From the NCBI RefSeq assembly GCF_000426845.1, contig NZ_AUGD01000012.1, forward strand, positions 155,187-219,186: 64,000 bases of DNA. The letters run 5' to 3'. The notes beneath the pieces are model-generated. The model was not told the DNA's origin. It did not search any database and saw nothing but the letters and a program-made list of their open reading frames with translations. The stretch is from Bradyrhizobium sp. in8p8. GTDB taxonomy: Bacteria > Pseudomonadota > Alphaproteobacteria > Rhizobiales > Xanthobacteraceae. Of this stretch, positions 7,982 to 16,004 are shown in pieces. A program made the translations under genes and the position numbers. Within the stretch, counting starts at the first letter, position 1; each line of letters starts with the position of its first letter.

Positions 7982-9718
7982 ATGAAAACTTCCATGACCA
8001 GGAAGCAATGGTTACTGTCCGGCATCGTCGCCTTCACCTGCCTCGCCTCGACCGCCGCCATGTCAGGCCCGATCGAGAACTATTCTCCGGTCACCGCGCA
8101 GCGCCTGGAAAATCCGGAGCCAAGCAACTGGATGCTCTACCGGCGCACCTATGATGGGCATGGCTACAGTCCGCTCGATCAGATCAACACCTCGAACGTG
8201 AAAAACCTCACGCCGGTCTGGACCTTTGCCACCGGTGTGGTCGAGGGCCACCAAGCGCCGCCGATCGTCAATAATGGCGCGATGTTCGTGACGACCCCGA
8301 TGGGTCAGGTGATAGCGTTGAACGCGAAGACTGGCGACGAATATTGGCGCTACAAGCGGCAGCTTCCCGACGATCTTTTCCAGCTGCATCCGACCAACCG
8401 CGGGGTCGGCCTGTGGGAGGACAAGCTTTTCCTCGCCACCACGGATGATCACGTGGTCGCGCTCGAAGCAAAGACCGGCAAGGTGGTGTGGGACACCAAG
8501 GTGCAGGACTACAGGAAGGGTCAGTACATGACCCTGATGCCGTTGATCGTCGACGGCAAAGTCATCGTCGGCGGCTCCGGCGGCGAGTTCGGCGTGCGCG
8601 GCTATATCGCCGCTTTTGACGCCAAGGACGGCAAGGAGCTGTGGCGAACCTATACGATCCCCGGCGAAGGCGAGCCCGGTCACGACACTTGGCAGGGCGA
8701 CGACTGGAAGAATGGCGGTGGGTCGGCCTGGATGACCGGCAATTATGACAAGGAGACCAGGACGATCTATTGGGGTGTCGGAAACGCGGCGCCATGGCCC
8801 GGTGAGACCCATCCTGGCGACAATCTCTACACCGCATCGGTGCTGGCGCTCGATCCCGACACCGGCAAGATCAAGGCCTATCACCAGTACCACCAGAACG
8901 ATTCCTGGGATTGGGACGAGGTCGAGGCGCCGATGCTGATCGATCTGCAGCGCAACGGTCGCACCATCAAGAGCCTGGTCCATCCGGGACGCGACGCGAT
9001 CTTCTGGGTGCTCGAGCGGACGCCCACCAAGATCAACTATGTCGCCGGCTGGCCGTTCGTCTTCACCGATGTCTGGAAGGGCATCGACGAGACCGGCAAG
9101 CCGATCGTGGATCCGGCACACAAGCCGGTCATCGGTAAGCGCGTCGAGTTCTGTCCATCATTGTGGGGCGGGAAGGATTGGCCGTCCGCCGCCTATAGCC
9201 AGAGGACCGGGCTCGTGTACGTGCCTGCCAACGAGAACTTCTGCGGTGGCTTTACCGGCGAGAAGGTCCCCCTCAAGCCGGGCGAGCTCTGGCTCGGCAC
9301 CAAGCCGGAAGATATCGGCCTGAAAACAAAGCCGGGCGCGGACCATTTCGGCGAGCTCCAGGCTTGGGATCCTTCCACGGGCAAGAAGGTGTGGCAGCAC
9401 AACTTCCCCAAGTCGCAGCTGTTCGGATCAGTCACGGCGACGGCGGGCGATCTTGTCTTCGTCGGTGGGACCAACGACCGCAACTTCCGAGCCTTCCATG
9501 CCAAGACGGGCGAATTACTGTGGGAGCAGAAGACCAACTCCGGCATCGTCGGCATGCCGGTGTCCTATGAGATCGACGGCACGCAGTACATCGCGATCCA
9601 GTCGGGCTGGGGCGTGGACGCGCAGCGCATCCAGGATGCGCTCGTGACGAACAATATCGGCATCGAAGCCAACGTGCCGCAGGGCGGCGTCGTCTGGGTA
9701 TTCGCGCTGAAGAAATAG
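7982..9718 (+). CDS. PQQ-dependent alcohol dehydrogenase, atypical (no vicinal Cys pair, DxD lanthanide motif)
   Basis: The 578-residue protein follows a GGGGAA ribosome binding site and has a signal peptide ending near residue 28. It is an eight-bladed quinoprotein propeller of the methanol/ethanol dehydrogenase family, with tryptophan-docking repeats such as ALNAKTGDEYWRYK. Probable metal and catalytic residues are Glu202 (GGEFG), Asn268 (GVGNAA) and Asp310. Asp312 in SWDWDEVE is the extra acidic residue associated with lanthanide use. The adjacent Cys-Cys pair expected just before TNRG is replaced by Leu-His (DLFQLHPTNRG), which is unusual for the family. A 13-bp terminator hairpin follows. 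The substrate is unknown; coupling to the upstream Rieske protein is inferred from position. Confidence 0.9.
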   Translation: MKTSMTRKQWLLSGIVAFTCLASTAAMSGPIENYSPVTAQRLENPEPSNWMLYRRTYDGHGYSPLDQINTSNVKNLTPVWTFATGVVEGHQAPPIVNNGAMFVTTPMGQVIALNAKTGDEYWRYKRQLPDDLFQLHPTNRGVGLWEDKLFLATTDDHVVALEAKTGKVVWDTKVQDYRKGQYMTLMPLIVDGKVIVGGSGGEFGVRGYIAAFDAKDGKELWRTYTIPGEGEPGHDTWQGDDWKNGGGSAWMTGNYDKETRTIYWGVGNAAPWPGETHPGDNLYTASVLALDPDTGKIKAYHQYHQNDSWDWDEVEAPMLIDLQRNGRTIKSLVHPGRDAIFWVLERTPTKINYVAGWPFVFTDVWKGIDETGKPIVDPAHKPVIGKRVEFCPSLWGGKDWPSAAYSQRTGLVYVPANENFCGGFTGEKVPLKPGELWLGTKPEDIGLKTKPGADHFGELQAWDPSTGKKVWQHNFPKSQLFGSVTATAGDLVFVGGTNDRNFRAFHAKTGELLWEQKTNSGIVGMPVSYEIDGTQYIAIQSGWGVDAQRIQDALVTNNIGIEANVPQGGVVWVFALKK

Positions 9719-9762
9719 CTCCGCGGGCGGATCGAAAGAAGCGGAGCAGCCGGGGGGTGGCG

Positions 9763-9795
9763 AATGCGGCGGACGGCAACGTCCGCCGCATTTGT
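9763..9795 (+). terminator. rho-independent terminator after the PQQ dehydrogenase
   Basis: A perfect 13-bp stem (AATGCGGCGGACG pairing with CGTCCGCCGCATT) closes a GCAA tetraloop and is followed by TTGTG. It lies 45 bases downstream of the dehydrogenase stop. The symmetrical A/T ends may let it also serve the convergent minus-strand gene. Confidence 0.75.
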
Positions 9796-9852
9796 GTGAG
9801 ATGGGATGCTTCCTCGGCGCAAACGGCACGAAGTGTGCAAAGCCAGAGATCG

Positions 9853-10110
9853 CTATTTGCCCATACGTTCGACCTTGTCCTTTTCCTTCTGGTTCATCTC
9901 ACGAACCTTCGGATCGGGATTGTGTTGCCCGGTGGTCTGGTTGGTCGAGGCGGGCGGGGCGTTGGCGTTTGGAAGGGAGTTCTGGTCCGGTCCAGTCGGC
10001 CGCGGGGCCGTGGCGGGCGGGGCTATATTGCTCTGGGCCAACGCGCCGGAGGCCATCAAAAGAAAGGCGCTCGCCAGCGAGACCGCGAGCGCCTTTGAGG
10101 TGTTAATCAT
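9853..10110 (-). CDS. small exported Pro/Asn-rich protein
   Basis: This 85-residue product has a Sec signal peptide (cleavage after SGALA). A low-complexity mature region rich in Pro, Asn, Ala and Thr follows, then a short charged tail with NQKEKDKVERMGK. It is convergent with the PQQ dehydrogenase and lies upstream of nothing obvious in its own direction. It resembles in style the exported proteins at 3105-3392 and 24801-25133. No function can be assigned. Confidence 0.65.
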   Translation of the reverse strand: MINTSKALAVSLASAFLLMASGALAQSNIAPPATAPRPTGPDQNSLPNANAPPASTNQTTGQHNPDPKVREMNQKEKDKVERMGK

Positions 10111-10199
10111 CGATCTGCTCCTGTCAGATCGATGGAAACGGCGTGAAGCCGCTTGTGTTCCGAAGCGCGATAGACTTCTGCCGCGCTCCTCTCTTTTCT

Positions 10200-10250
10200 G
10201 AGCATGATCAGTCAGGAAAAGCGGGGTCCGCTCTTCCGCATCATGCTCTA
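10200..10250. repeat. REP-like palindrome, probable terminator of the molybdenum hydroxylase operon
   Basis: GAGCATGAT at 10200-10208 pairs with ATCATGCTC at 10240-10248, and an inner arm (AGGAAAAGCGG against CCGCTCTTCC) extends the hairpin. The element abuts the TAG stop of the large hydroxylase subunit. I recall similar GAGCATGAT palindromes scattered at gene ends in Bradyrhizobium genomes. Confidence 0.6.
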
Positions 10251-12560
10251 CGCCTCCAATTGCTTGCCAATCGGAAGCGCGCGGATGCGTTTTCCCGTCG
10301 CGGCGAAGATCGCATTGATCAGTGCCGGCGCGAACGGCGGAACGCCGGGCTCTCCGACGCCGCTCGGCGGCGTGTCCGGACCGGCCGGCACGATGTAGAC
10401 GTTCGTGACCACGGGAGAGTCATCCATCCTGACGACCTGGAAATCGTCAAAGTTCTTCTGCTGGACCTTGCCGTCCTTGAAGGTGATCTCGCCGTATTTC
10501 GCGAGGCTCAATCCCATGATCACGGCGCCCTCCATCTGCGAGGCGATGCGCTCGGGATTGACGTAGGTGCCGCAGTCGATCGCGGTGTCGACCCTTGGCA
10601 CGGTCAGTTTTCCCTTGTCGTCGACGGCGACCTCGACGATGTTGGCGATGTAGCTTACGAAGCTGCGGTGGACCGCGATGCCGAGACCGTGGCCCTTCGG
10701 CATCTTTCGTCCCCATTCGCCCTTCTCGGCAACCAGCTCGACCACCTTGCGCAGCCGCGCGGTGTCGATCGGGTAGCTGTCGTAGGGCTCGCCATAGTTC
10801 CAGAGGTCCTTGACGTTCGGCTTGACCATGCGAGGCGAGCCGATCAGCTCGAGCAGCATGTCTTTCTGATCGCGGCCGGTCGCCTGCGCGATCTCGCCAA
10901 CCATCGATTGCACCGCAAAAGCGCGCGGGATGTTCGAGACCGAACGGAACCAGCCGATGCGCGTATGCGCGGCCGCTTCCGGATTCTCACAGGAGATGTT
11001 TGCAATCTCAAACGGCATATCGACGAGGCCCATGCCGACCTCGAACGGGGCTTGATGCACCGTGCCGGCGGCAAAGGTCGAAGCGATGCTCGGAGCGACG
11101 CTGCGGTGCCGCCAGGCGACCACCTTGCCGCTCTTGTCGAGGCCGGCTTCGATGCGTTCGACTGAGACAGTGTGCAGGAAGCCGTTGTGGATGTCGTCTT
11201 CCCGCGTCCACTGCACCTTCACCGGCGCGCCGAGCTCTTTCGACAGCAAGGCGGCTTCGAGCGCGAAGTCGCATTTCGACTTGCGGCCGAAACCGCCGCC
11301 GAGCAGCGTCACGTTGACGGTGACATTGCCTACGGGGATGCCGAGCGTCTTGGCAACGTCCTCGCGGGTACCGCCGGGGCTCTGCACCGGCGCCCAGATC
11401 TCGGCCTTGTCGCCCTTGACGTCGGCGACGGCCACCGGCGGCTCCATCGCGACATGGGCAAGATGCGGAATGTAGTACTCTCCAACGATCACCTTGTCGG
11501 CGCCTTTCAACGCAGCGTCCGCATCGCCCTCGTTGCGCAGGACGAGGCCGGGCTTGCGCGAGGCTTCCTCGAGCTCCTTGCGATAGGCGACGGAGTCGTA
11601 TTTGCCGTTGGGCCCATCGTCCCAGACCAGCTTCAAGGCGTCGCGGCCCTTGATCGCGGCGCCGGTGTTGCGCGCGATAACGGCGACGCCGCCAAGCGGT
11701 TGGAATTTGGAGGGCCACGGCCAGCCGCGCACCTGCATCACCTTCTCGACGCCGGGGACTTTCAGAGCCGCGTCAGGCTCGAACGAAACCAGCTTGCCGC
11801 CCGTCACTGGCGGGCGGGCGATCACCGCATACTTCATACCGGGCAAGCGGACATCCGCGCCGTAAAGCGCCTTGCCGGTGGTGATGTCGTGAAGATCGAC
11901 GATGCCCACCTGTCCCTTTCCGAGATAGCGGAAGTCCTTGGGATTCTTCAGCTTCAGGCCTTCGATGCTCGGCACCGATTCCTTGGCTGCGTCCGCGGCG
12001 AGCTCGCCGAAGCCGAGCTTGCGGCCGCTGGCGCTGTGGACGACCTCATGGTTGACCGCCTTGACTTCGGTGGCCGGCACGCCCCAGCGCTTGGCCGCGG
12101 CCTGCTCCAGCATGGTGCGGGCGGAGGCGCCGATCTGGCGCATCGGCATCAGATAGTGGCGCGTGCTGCGCGAGCCGTCGGTGTCCTGGTTGCCGAACTT
12201 GACCTCGTCGCCATGGGCCTGCTGCACCTTGACCCTGGACCAATCGGCTTCCATCTCCTCGGCCACGATCAAGGGTAGGCTGGTGCGCACGCCAGTGCCC
12301 ATTTCCGAACGGTGCCCGATGATGGTGACGATGCCGTCCGGAGCGACCGAAACAAACACGCGCGGATCGACCACGACACCGTGCGGCATCTTGCCGGCGC
12401 CGGTCTCATAGGCGAGGGCCTGGCGCGAGATCACGGGGGCGGCGAGCACGAAGCCGCCGGTAACGCCGAGTCCTTTCAGGATGCTGCGGCGCGAGATCTT
12501 CTCGACCTTGATTTGCCTTTCGAAGCCGCGAAGCTTGCGGGGATTGTCGATGAAATTCAT
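10248..12560 (-). CDS. molybdopterin-binding large subunit of an isoquinoline 1-oxidoreductase-type hydroxylase (IorB-like)
   Basis: The ATG at 12560 yields about 770 residues. A Tat motif SRRSILKGLGVTGGFVLAAP near residues 24-41 indicates export. The xanthine dehydrogenase family fold is shown by the TLLGGGFGRKSKCDFALEAA block, MPFGDPSS-like regions near IGWFRSVSNIPRAFAVQS, and the C-terminal GVGEPGVPPFAPALINAIF segment, where GVGEP carries the catalytic Glu of molybdenum hydroxylases. The start lies immediately after the stop of the 2Fe-2S subunit gene (12562), so the two are translationally coupled. Relatives oxidise N-heterocycles or aldehydes. An aldehyde dehydrogenase role would suit this alcohol-oxidation island, but the substrate is not shown by sequence. 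Confidence 0.85.
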   Translation of the reverse strand: MNFIDNPRKLRGFERQIKVEKISRRSILKGLGVTGGFVLAAPVISRQALAYETGAGKMPHGVVVDPRVFVSVAPDGIVTIIGHRSEMGTGVRTSLPLIVAEEMEADWSRVKVQQAHGDEVKFGNQDTDGSRSTRHYLMPMRQIGASARTMLEQAAAKRWGVPATEVKAVNHEVVHSASGRKLGFGELAADAAKESVPSIEGLKLKNPKDFRYLGKGQVGIVDLHDITTGKALYGADVRLPGMKYAVIARPPVTGGKLVSFEPDAALKVPGVEKVMQVRGWPWPSKFQPLGGVAVIARNTGAAIKGRDALKLVWDDGPNGKYDSVAYRKELEEASRKPGLVLRNEGDADAALKGADKVIVGEYYIPHLAHVAMEPPVAVADVKGDKAEIWAPVQSPGGTREDVAKTLGIPVGNVTVNVTLLGGGFGRKSKCDFALEAALLSKELGAPVKVQWTREDDIHNGFLHTVSVERIEAGLDKSGKVVAWRHRSVAPSIASTFAAGTVHQAPFEVGMGLVDMPFEIANISCENPEAAAHTRIGWFRSVSNIPRAFAVQSMVGEIAQATGRDQKDMLLELIGSPRMVKPNVKDLWNYGEPYDSYPIDTARLRKVVELVAEKGEWGRKMPKGHGLGIAVHRSFVSYIANIVEVAVDDKGKLTVPRVDTAIDCGTYVNPERIASQMEGAVIMGLSLAKYGEITFKDGKVQQKNFDDFQVVRMDDSPVVTNVYIVPAGPDTPPSGVGEPGVPPFAPALINAIFAATGKRIRALPIGKQLEA

Positions 12561-12561
12561 G

Positions 12562-13014
12562 TCACACCCCCGTCGATGCCAGATGGACGGCATTCTCGAT
12601 GCGCTGATAGCAGCCGCAGCGGCAGATGTTGCCGGACATCGCCTCGCGGATCTGGTCATGCGAGGGTTTTGGATTTTCCATCAACAGCGCGGCCGCCTGC
12701 ATGATCTGGCCGGCCTGGCAGAAGCCGCATTGTGGCACGTTGACCTGACGCCAGGCCTTCTGCACCGGATGATCGCCATTCGGATGCAGTCCCTCGATCG
12801 TGGTGACCTCGCGTCCGGCAACGTCGTTGACCGACGTGATGCAGGCGCGCACGGCCTGCTTGTCGACGATGACCGTGCAAGAGCCGCACAAGGCCTGGCC
12901 GCAGCCGTACTTGGTGCCGGTCAGCCCGGCTTCGTCACGCAGGAACCAGAGAAGCGGGAGATCCGGGTCGCCGTCCCAGCTCTGTTCCTGGCCGTTGATC
13001 TTCACCTTGATCAT
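12562..13014 (-). CDS. 2Fe-2S small subunit of the molybdenum hydroxylase (IorA-like)
   Basis: Starting at the second ATG (13014), six bases after an AGGG ribosome binding site, the protein has 150 residues. The plant-type 2Fe-2S motif is GTKYGCGQALCGSCTV and the second cluster motif is CGFCQAGQI followed by GNICRCGCYQRI, the standard eight-Cys arrangement of xanthine-oxidase-type small subunits. It passes electrons from the molybdenum site in the adjacent large subunit. Lacking its own leader, it is probably co-exported with the Tat-tagged large subunit. No FAD subunit gene is present, as expected for the IorAB type, where a membrane cytochrome usually takes the electrons. Confidence 0.9.
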   Translation of the reverse strand: MIKVKINGQEQSWDGDPDLPLLWFLRDEAGLTGTKYGCGQALCGSCTVIVDKQAVRACITSVNDVAGREVTTIEGLHPNGDHPVQKAWRQVNVPQCGFCQAGQIMQAAALLMENPKPSHDQIREAMSGNICRCGCYQRIENAVHLASTGV

Positions 13015-13634
13015 GATCATCCCTCGCTCTTCATAAGCATGCCAAATTCAACTTTCACCGACGCCGCCGGGCGACGGGTTCTTGCGTCGTTTCGCCCACA
13101 TTCCGCCGTCGTCCCGAACGGGCAAATCCCGGAGGGAGGCAGGAACGCCATGGCGATGTCTGGATGTGCTCGATACCTCCCGTTTGTTCTTGATTGATTG
13201 AATTCGCGCGGCATCGTGAGGCGCGATCGTAACAGAGATCGCTCCGGCCCGGCGTTCACAGCCGAGTGTTCTCACCGGGAAAAGATTGCATCCACGGTTT
13301 GTCAAAAGCAGGGCGCGTCATCCCAGGTGTGCTTGCGAGATGGGCGCCAAACAAAAAGGCTTCGTCCGCCACAAGACCGTGCGGACGAAGCAGGATGCCT
13401 CAGTCGAGGGAGGGAGAAACGCAGGCACCGCGACTTCAAGCAGGAAGCAAGCGGCCCTGCGCAGTCATTCAGAGACCAGGACTGAGGAGCTAATGGTCCT
13501 CAAATACGCGTGGCGCAGAAGCGGCGGCATCGCCGCGGTGGTCCCCGTGTTGGGGACCACTCCGGCTCGCTGGCGACATACATGCCAGCGAGCGGATGGG
13601 GCCGAAGCTCGGCGGCCCCGATCAGGCGGCCATC
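13015..13634. other. 620-base gap between the hydroxylase and gfa operons, rich in hairpins
   Basis: The gap holds the iorA promoter region (near 13015-13250), a strong minus-strand terminator at 13351-13391 and a run of hairpins at 13538-13643. Small frames here (for example one starting at the ATG at 13492 behind GAGGAG) overlap the hairpins and have no recognisable product. Confidence 0.5.
13351..13391 (-). terminator. rho-independent terminator of the xoxF-xoxG-frmA-gfa operon
   Basis: GCTTCGTCCGC (13359-13369) and GCGGACGAAGC (13381-13391) form an 11-bp stem. On the minus strand it is followed by CTTTTTGT, a classical intrinsic terminator. It lies 244 bases after the gfa stop, the only minus-strand gene immediately upstream of it. 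Confidence 0.7.
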
Positions 13635-13643
13635 TCAGGCCGC
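13538..13643. repeat. cluster of four consecutive perfect hairpins at the gfa 3' end
   Basis: The stems are GTGGTCCCC/GGGGACCAC (13538-13560), GCTCGCTGGC/GCCAGCGAGC (13565-13593), GGGGCCG/CGGCCCC (13598-13619) and GCGGCC/GGCCGC (13626-13643). The last includes the gfa stop codon. They could stabilise the operon mRNA 3' end or act as terminators; this is inference. Confidence 0.6.
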
Positions 13644-14198
13644 TTTGGCTTTCGCCACGTGAGTAGCGATCGCGTCCATCAGCGCCGGGGACAGGCAGTC
13701 GTAGGGCTCGAGGCCGAGCTCCTTCAGCCGCGAGCGGATGCCTGCCATCTGCTCGGGCTTCACGCCCGCCTCGATCACCGAGGAGACGAAGGCGGCGAAT
13801 TGCGGCGCCTGCGAACCCTGCTCCTGGAACAGTTCGGGATGGATGAAGTCGAGACCATAGAACGGGTGGCCCTTGTTCTCGATGCGTCCGTACATGTGCG
13901 TGCCGCAGGCCTTGCAGGCATAGCGCTGGATCACCGCGGAGGGATCGACGATCTGCAGCTTGTCGCCGTTCTCGAGCACGGTGACGTTCTGGCGCGGGAC
14001 CACGGCGACGACGGAGAAGGTCGCGCCCTGCGGCTTCCAGCATTTGGTGCAGCCACAGGCGTGGTTGTGCGCGACGTCGCCCTTGATGCCGACCTTGACC
14101 GGGTGATCCGTGCATTTGCAGACCAGGGTGCCACCGGCGAAGCTGCCGCTGCCCTGCTTGATGCCGTTGTCGATCGAGGGATGGAGTGCAACAGTCAT
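13635..14198 (-). CDS. gfa: glutathione-dependent formaldehyde-activating enzyme
   Basis: The ATG at 14198 gives 187 residues. The zinc-binding Cys pattern of the Gfa family is present: CKC near residue 27, HACGCTKCWKP and YACKACGTHMYGRIE. The product is expected to promote condensation of formaldehyde with glutathione to S-hydroxymethylglutathione in the cytoplasm, feeding the dehydrogenase encoded 31 bases upstream. Length and motif order match full-length Gfa. It is the last gene of the xoxF operon, and the next terminator on this strand is at 13351-13391. The catalytic nature of Gfa has been debated; some work suggests it mainly carries glutathione. Confidence 0.92.
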   Translation of the reverse strand: MTVALHPSIDNGIKQGSGSFAGGTLVCKCTDHPVKVGIKGDVAHNHACGCTKCWKPQGATFSVVAVVPRQNVTVLENGDKLQIVDPSAVIQRYACKACGTHMYGRIENKGHPFYGLDFIHPELFQEQGSQAPQFAAFVSSVIEAGVKPEQMAGIRSRLKELGLEPYDCLSPALMDAIATHVAKAKAA

Positions 14199-14229
14199 GG
14201 GTCGATCCTCCTTGTGTGATGGCTGTGAG

Positions 14230-15339
14230 CTAGAACACGACGACTGAACGGATGGATTTGCCCTCGTGCATGAGGTCAAAGCCCTTGTTGATCTCCTCGA
14301 GCTTCAGCACGTGGGTGATCATCGGATCGATCTGGATCTTTCCGTTCATGTACCAGTCGACGATCTTCGGCACGTCGGTGCGCCCGCGTGCGCCGCCGAA
14401 GGCGGTGCCGCGCCAGTTGCGCCCGGTGACGAGCTGGAAGGGGCGCGTGGAGATCTCCTTGCCGGCTTCGGCGACGCCGATGATGATCGAGGTGCCCCAG
14501 CCGCGGTGGCAGGCTTCCAAGGCCTGACGCATCACAGTGGTGTTGCCGGTGCAGTCGAAGGTGTAGTCGGCGCCGCCGTCAGTGAGGCCAACGAGGTGCT
14601 GGACGATGTCGCCGGTCACCTTCTTCGGGTTGACGAAGTGGGTCATGCCGAACCGCTTGCCCCACTCCTCCTTCGAGTCGTTGATGTCGACGCCGATGAT
14701 CTTGTCGGCGCCGGCCATCTTGGCCCCCTGGATGACGTTGAGGCCGATGCCGCCAAGGCCGAACACGACCACGTTTGCGCCCGGCTCGACTTTCGCGGTG
14801 TTGACAACGGCCCCGACGCCGGTGGTGACGCCGCAGCCGATGTAGCAGCTCTTGTCGAACGGCGCGTCCTCGCGGATCTTGGCGACCGCGATCTCGGGCA
14901 GCACGGTGAAGTTCGAGAACGTCGAGCAGCCCATATAGTGGTAGATCGGCTTGCCCTTGTAGGAGAAACGGCTGGTGCCGTCGGGCATCACGCCCTTGCC
15001 CTGCGTCGCACGGATCGCGGTGCAGAGATTGGTCTTCTGGCTGAGGCAGCTTTTGCACTGCCGGCATTCCGGCGTGTAAAGCGGGATGACGTGATCGCCC
15101 GGCTTCACCGAGGTCACGCCCGGGCCGATCTCGCGGATGATGCCCGCACCCTCATGTCCCAGGATCGACGGAAAGATTCCTTCGCTGTCGAAGCCGTCGA
15201 GCGTGTAGGCGTCGGTATGGCAGATGCCGGTCGCCTTGATCTCGACCAGGACTTCGCCGGCCTTCGGGCCCTCCAGATCGATCTCGACGATCTCGAGCGG
15301 CTTCTTGGCCTCGAAAGCGACGGCGGCACGTGTTTTCAT
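14230..15339 (-). CDS. frmA: S-(hydroxymethyl)glutathione dehydrogenase / class III alcohol dehydrogenase
   Basis: This 369-residue zinc alcohol dehydrogenase begins MKTRAAVAFEAKKPLEIVEI. It has the catalytic zinc motif GHEGAGIIREIG, the structural zinc cysteines in CRQCKSCLSQKTNLC and the NAD-binding GLGGIGLNVIQGAKMAGA. Length and C-terminus (FDLMHEGKSIRSVVVF) match class III enzymes called FrmA, AdhC or FlhA. It oxidises S-hydroxymethylglutathione to S-formylglutathione using NAD+. It lies between xoxG and gfa in one direction, so the methanol product formaldehyde is handled by the same transcript. The third enzyme of the pathway, the hydrolase, is at 39247-40092. Confidence 0.95.
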   Translation of the reverse strand: MKTRAAVAFEAKKPLEIVEIDLEGPKAGEVLVEIKATGICHTDAYTLDGFDSEGIFPSILGHEGAGIIREIGPGVTSVKPGDHVIPLYTPECRQCKSCLSQKTNLCTAIRATQGKGVMPDGTSRFSYKGKPIYHYMGCSTFSNFTVLPEIAVAKIREDAPFDKSCYIGCGVTTGVGAVVNTAKVEPGANVVVFGLGGIGLNVIQGAKMAGADKIIGVDINDSKEEWGKRFGMTHFVNPKKVTGDIVQHLVGLTDGGADYTFDCTGNTTVMRQALEACHRGWGTSIIIGVAEAGKEISTRPFQLVTGRNWRGTAFGGARGRTDVPKIVDWYMNGKIQIDPMITHVLKLEEINKGFDLMHEGKSIRSVVVF

Positions 15340-15399
15340 CGTAAAGCTCCTCAGATTCTCATAGGGCGCCGAGAGATGGTCTCGGCAGTCCCATAACGG

Positions 15400-15924
15400 T
15401 CATTTGTTGCCCATGCAGGCGTCTTCCGCCTTCTTGTACGCCTCTGTTTTCTCCTCCTTCTTGGCGGGACGCTGCCGGCCCCATGCTTCGGTGGAGCGGG
15501 CGCGCAGATAGACGTACAGGTCGTCCATGTAGCAGGCGACGTTCGGATTGTCGCCGAAAGCCGGCATGACGTTCTCCTGTGCGGTCGAAATATTCTTGCG
15601 ACCGGAGGCGACTACGCCGAGGAAATCGCCGTAGCTCATGGTCTTGACAGAATCCTTGAGTGCCGGCGCGTAAGTGGAGCCCATGCCGTCCGGGCCATGG
15701 CAGACGTGGCAGTCGGAGTGATAGCGGCGATATCCGGAATAGGTGAACCAGTCCACGGTGCCGTCGGCCGAAATCTTGTAGGTCGGAATTCCTTCCTTAT
15801 CGAGCCACTTTCCGTCGTCTTCCTTCTTCACGGCGGCCGGATCGCCCGGACCGTCCGCGATTGCAGTTCCTGCGGACGCAACGAAGATCATCAGCACGGC
15901 AATGACAGAGCAGATTTTACGCAA
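15400..15924 (-). CDS. xoxG: c-type cytochrome, methanol-metabolism related (XoxG)
   Basis: A TTG start at 15924, nine bases after GAGGA, gives a 174-residue protein with a good signal peptide (RKICSVIAVLMIFVASAGTAIA). No in-frame ATG offers as good a leader. One haem site is visible as CHVCHGPDG near residue 81, with a likely distal Met in NVMPAFGDN. Two further Cys (VACYMDD and DACMGNK) fit the methanol-related cytochrome family that has extra cysteines. It would accept electrons from XoxF in the periplasm. It lies 80 bases downstream of xoxF and 60 upstream of frmA. Confidence 0.88.
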   Translation of the reverse strand: MRKICSVIAVLMIFVASAGTAIADGPGDPAAVKKEDDGKWLDKEGIPTYKISADGTVDWFTYSGYRRYHSDCHVCHGPDGMGSTYAPALKDSVKTMSYGDFLGVVASGRKNISTAQENVMPAFGDNPNVACYMDDLYVYLRARSTEAWGRQRPAKKEEKTEAYKKAEDACMGNK

Positions 15925-16004
15925 GAGATTGTCCTCGAGGCGTTCGGTGGAGACGAGCCGGCGCGTGGAGTTGATCCACGCGCCGAAGCGATGCTGAGCG
16001 AGGC

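Noticed and set aside
13492..13666. Small ORF starting at the ATG at 13492 behind GAGGAG
   Set aside because: It runs through the hairpin cluster into the antisense of gfa and has no recognisable product, so it is not reported as a gene.
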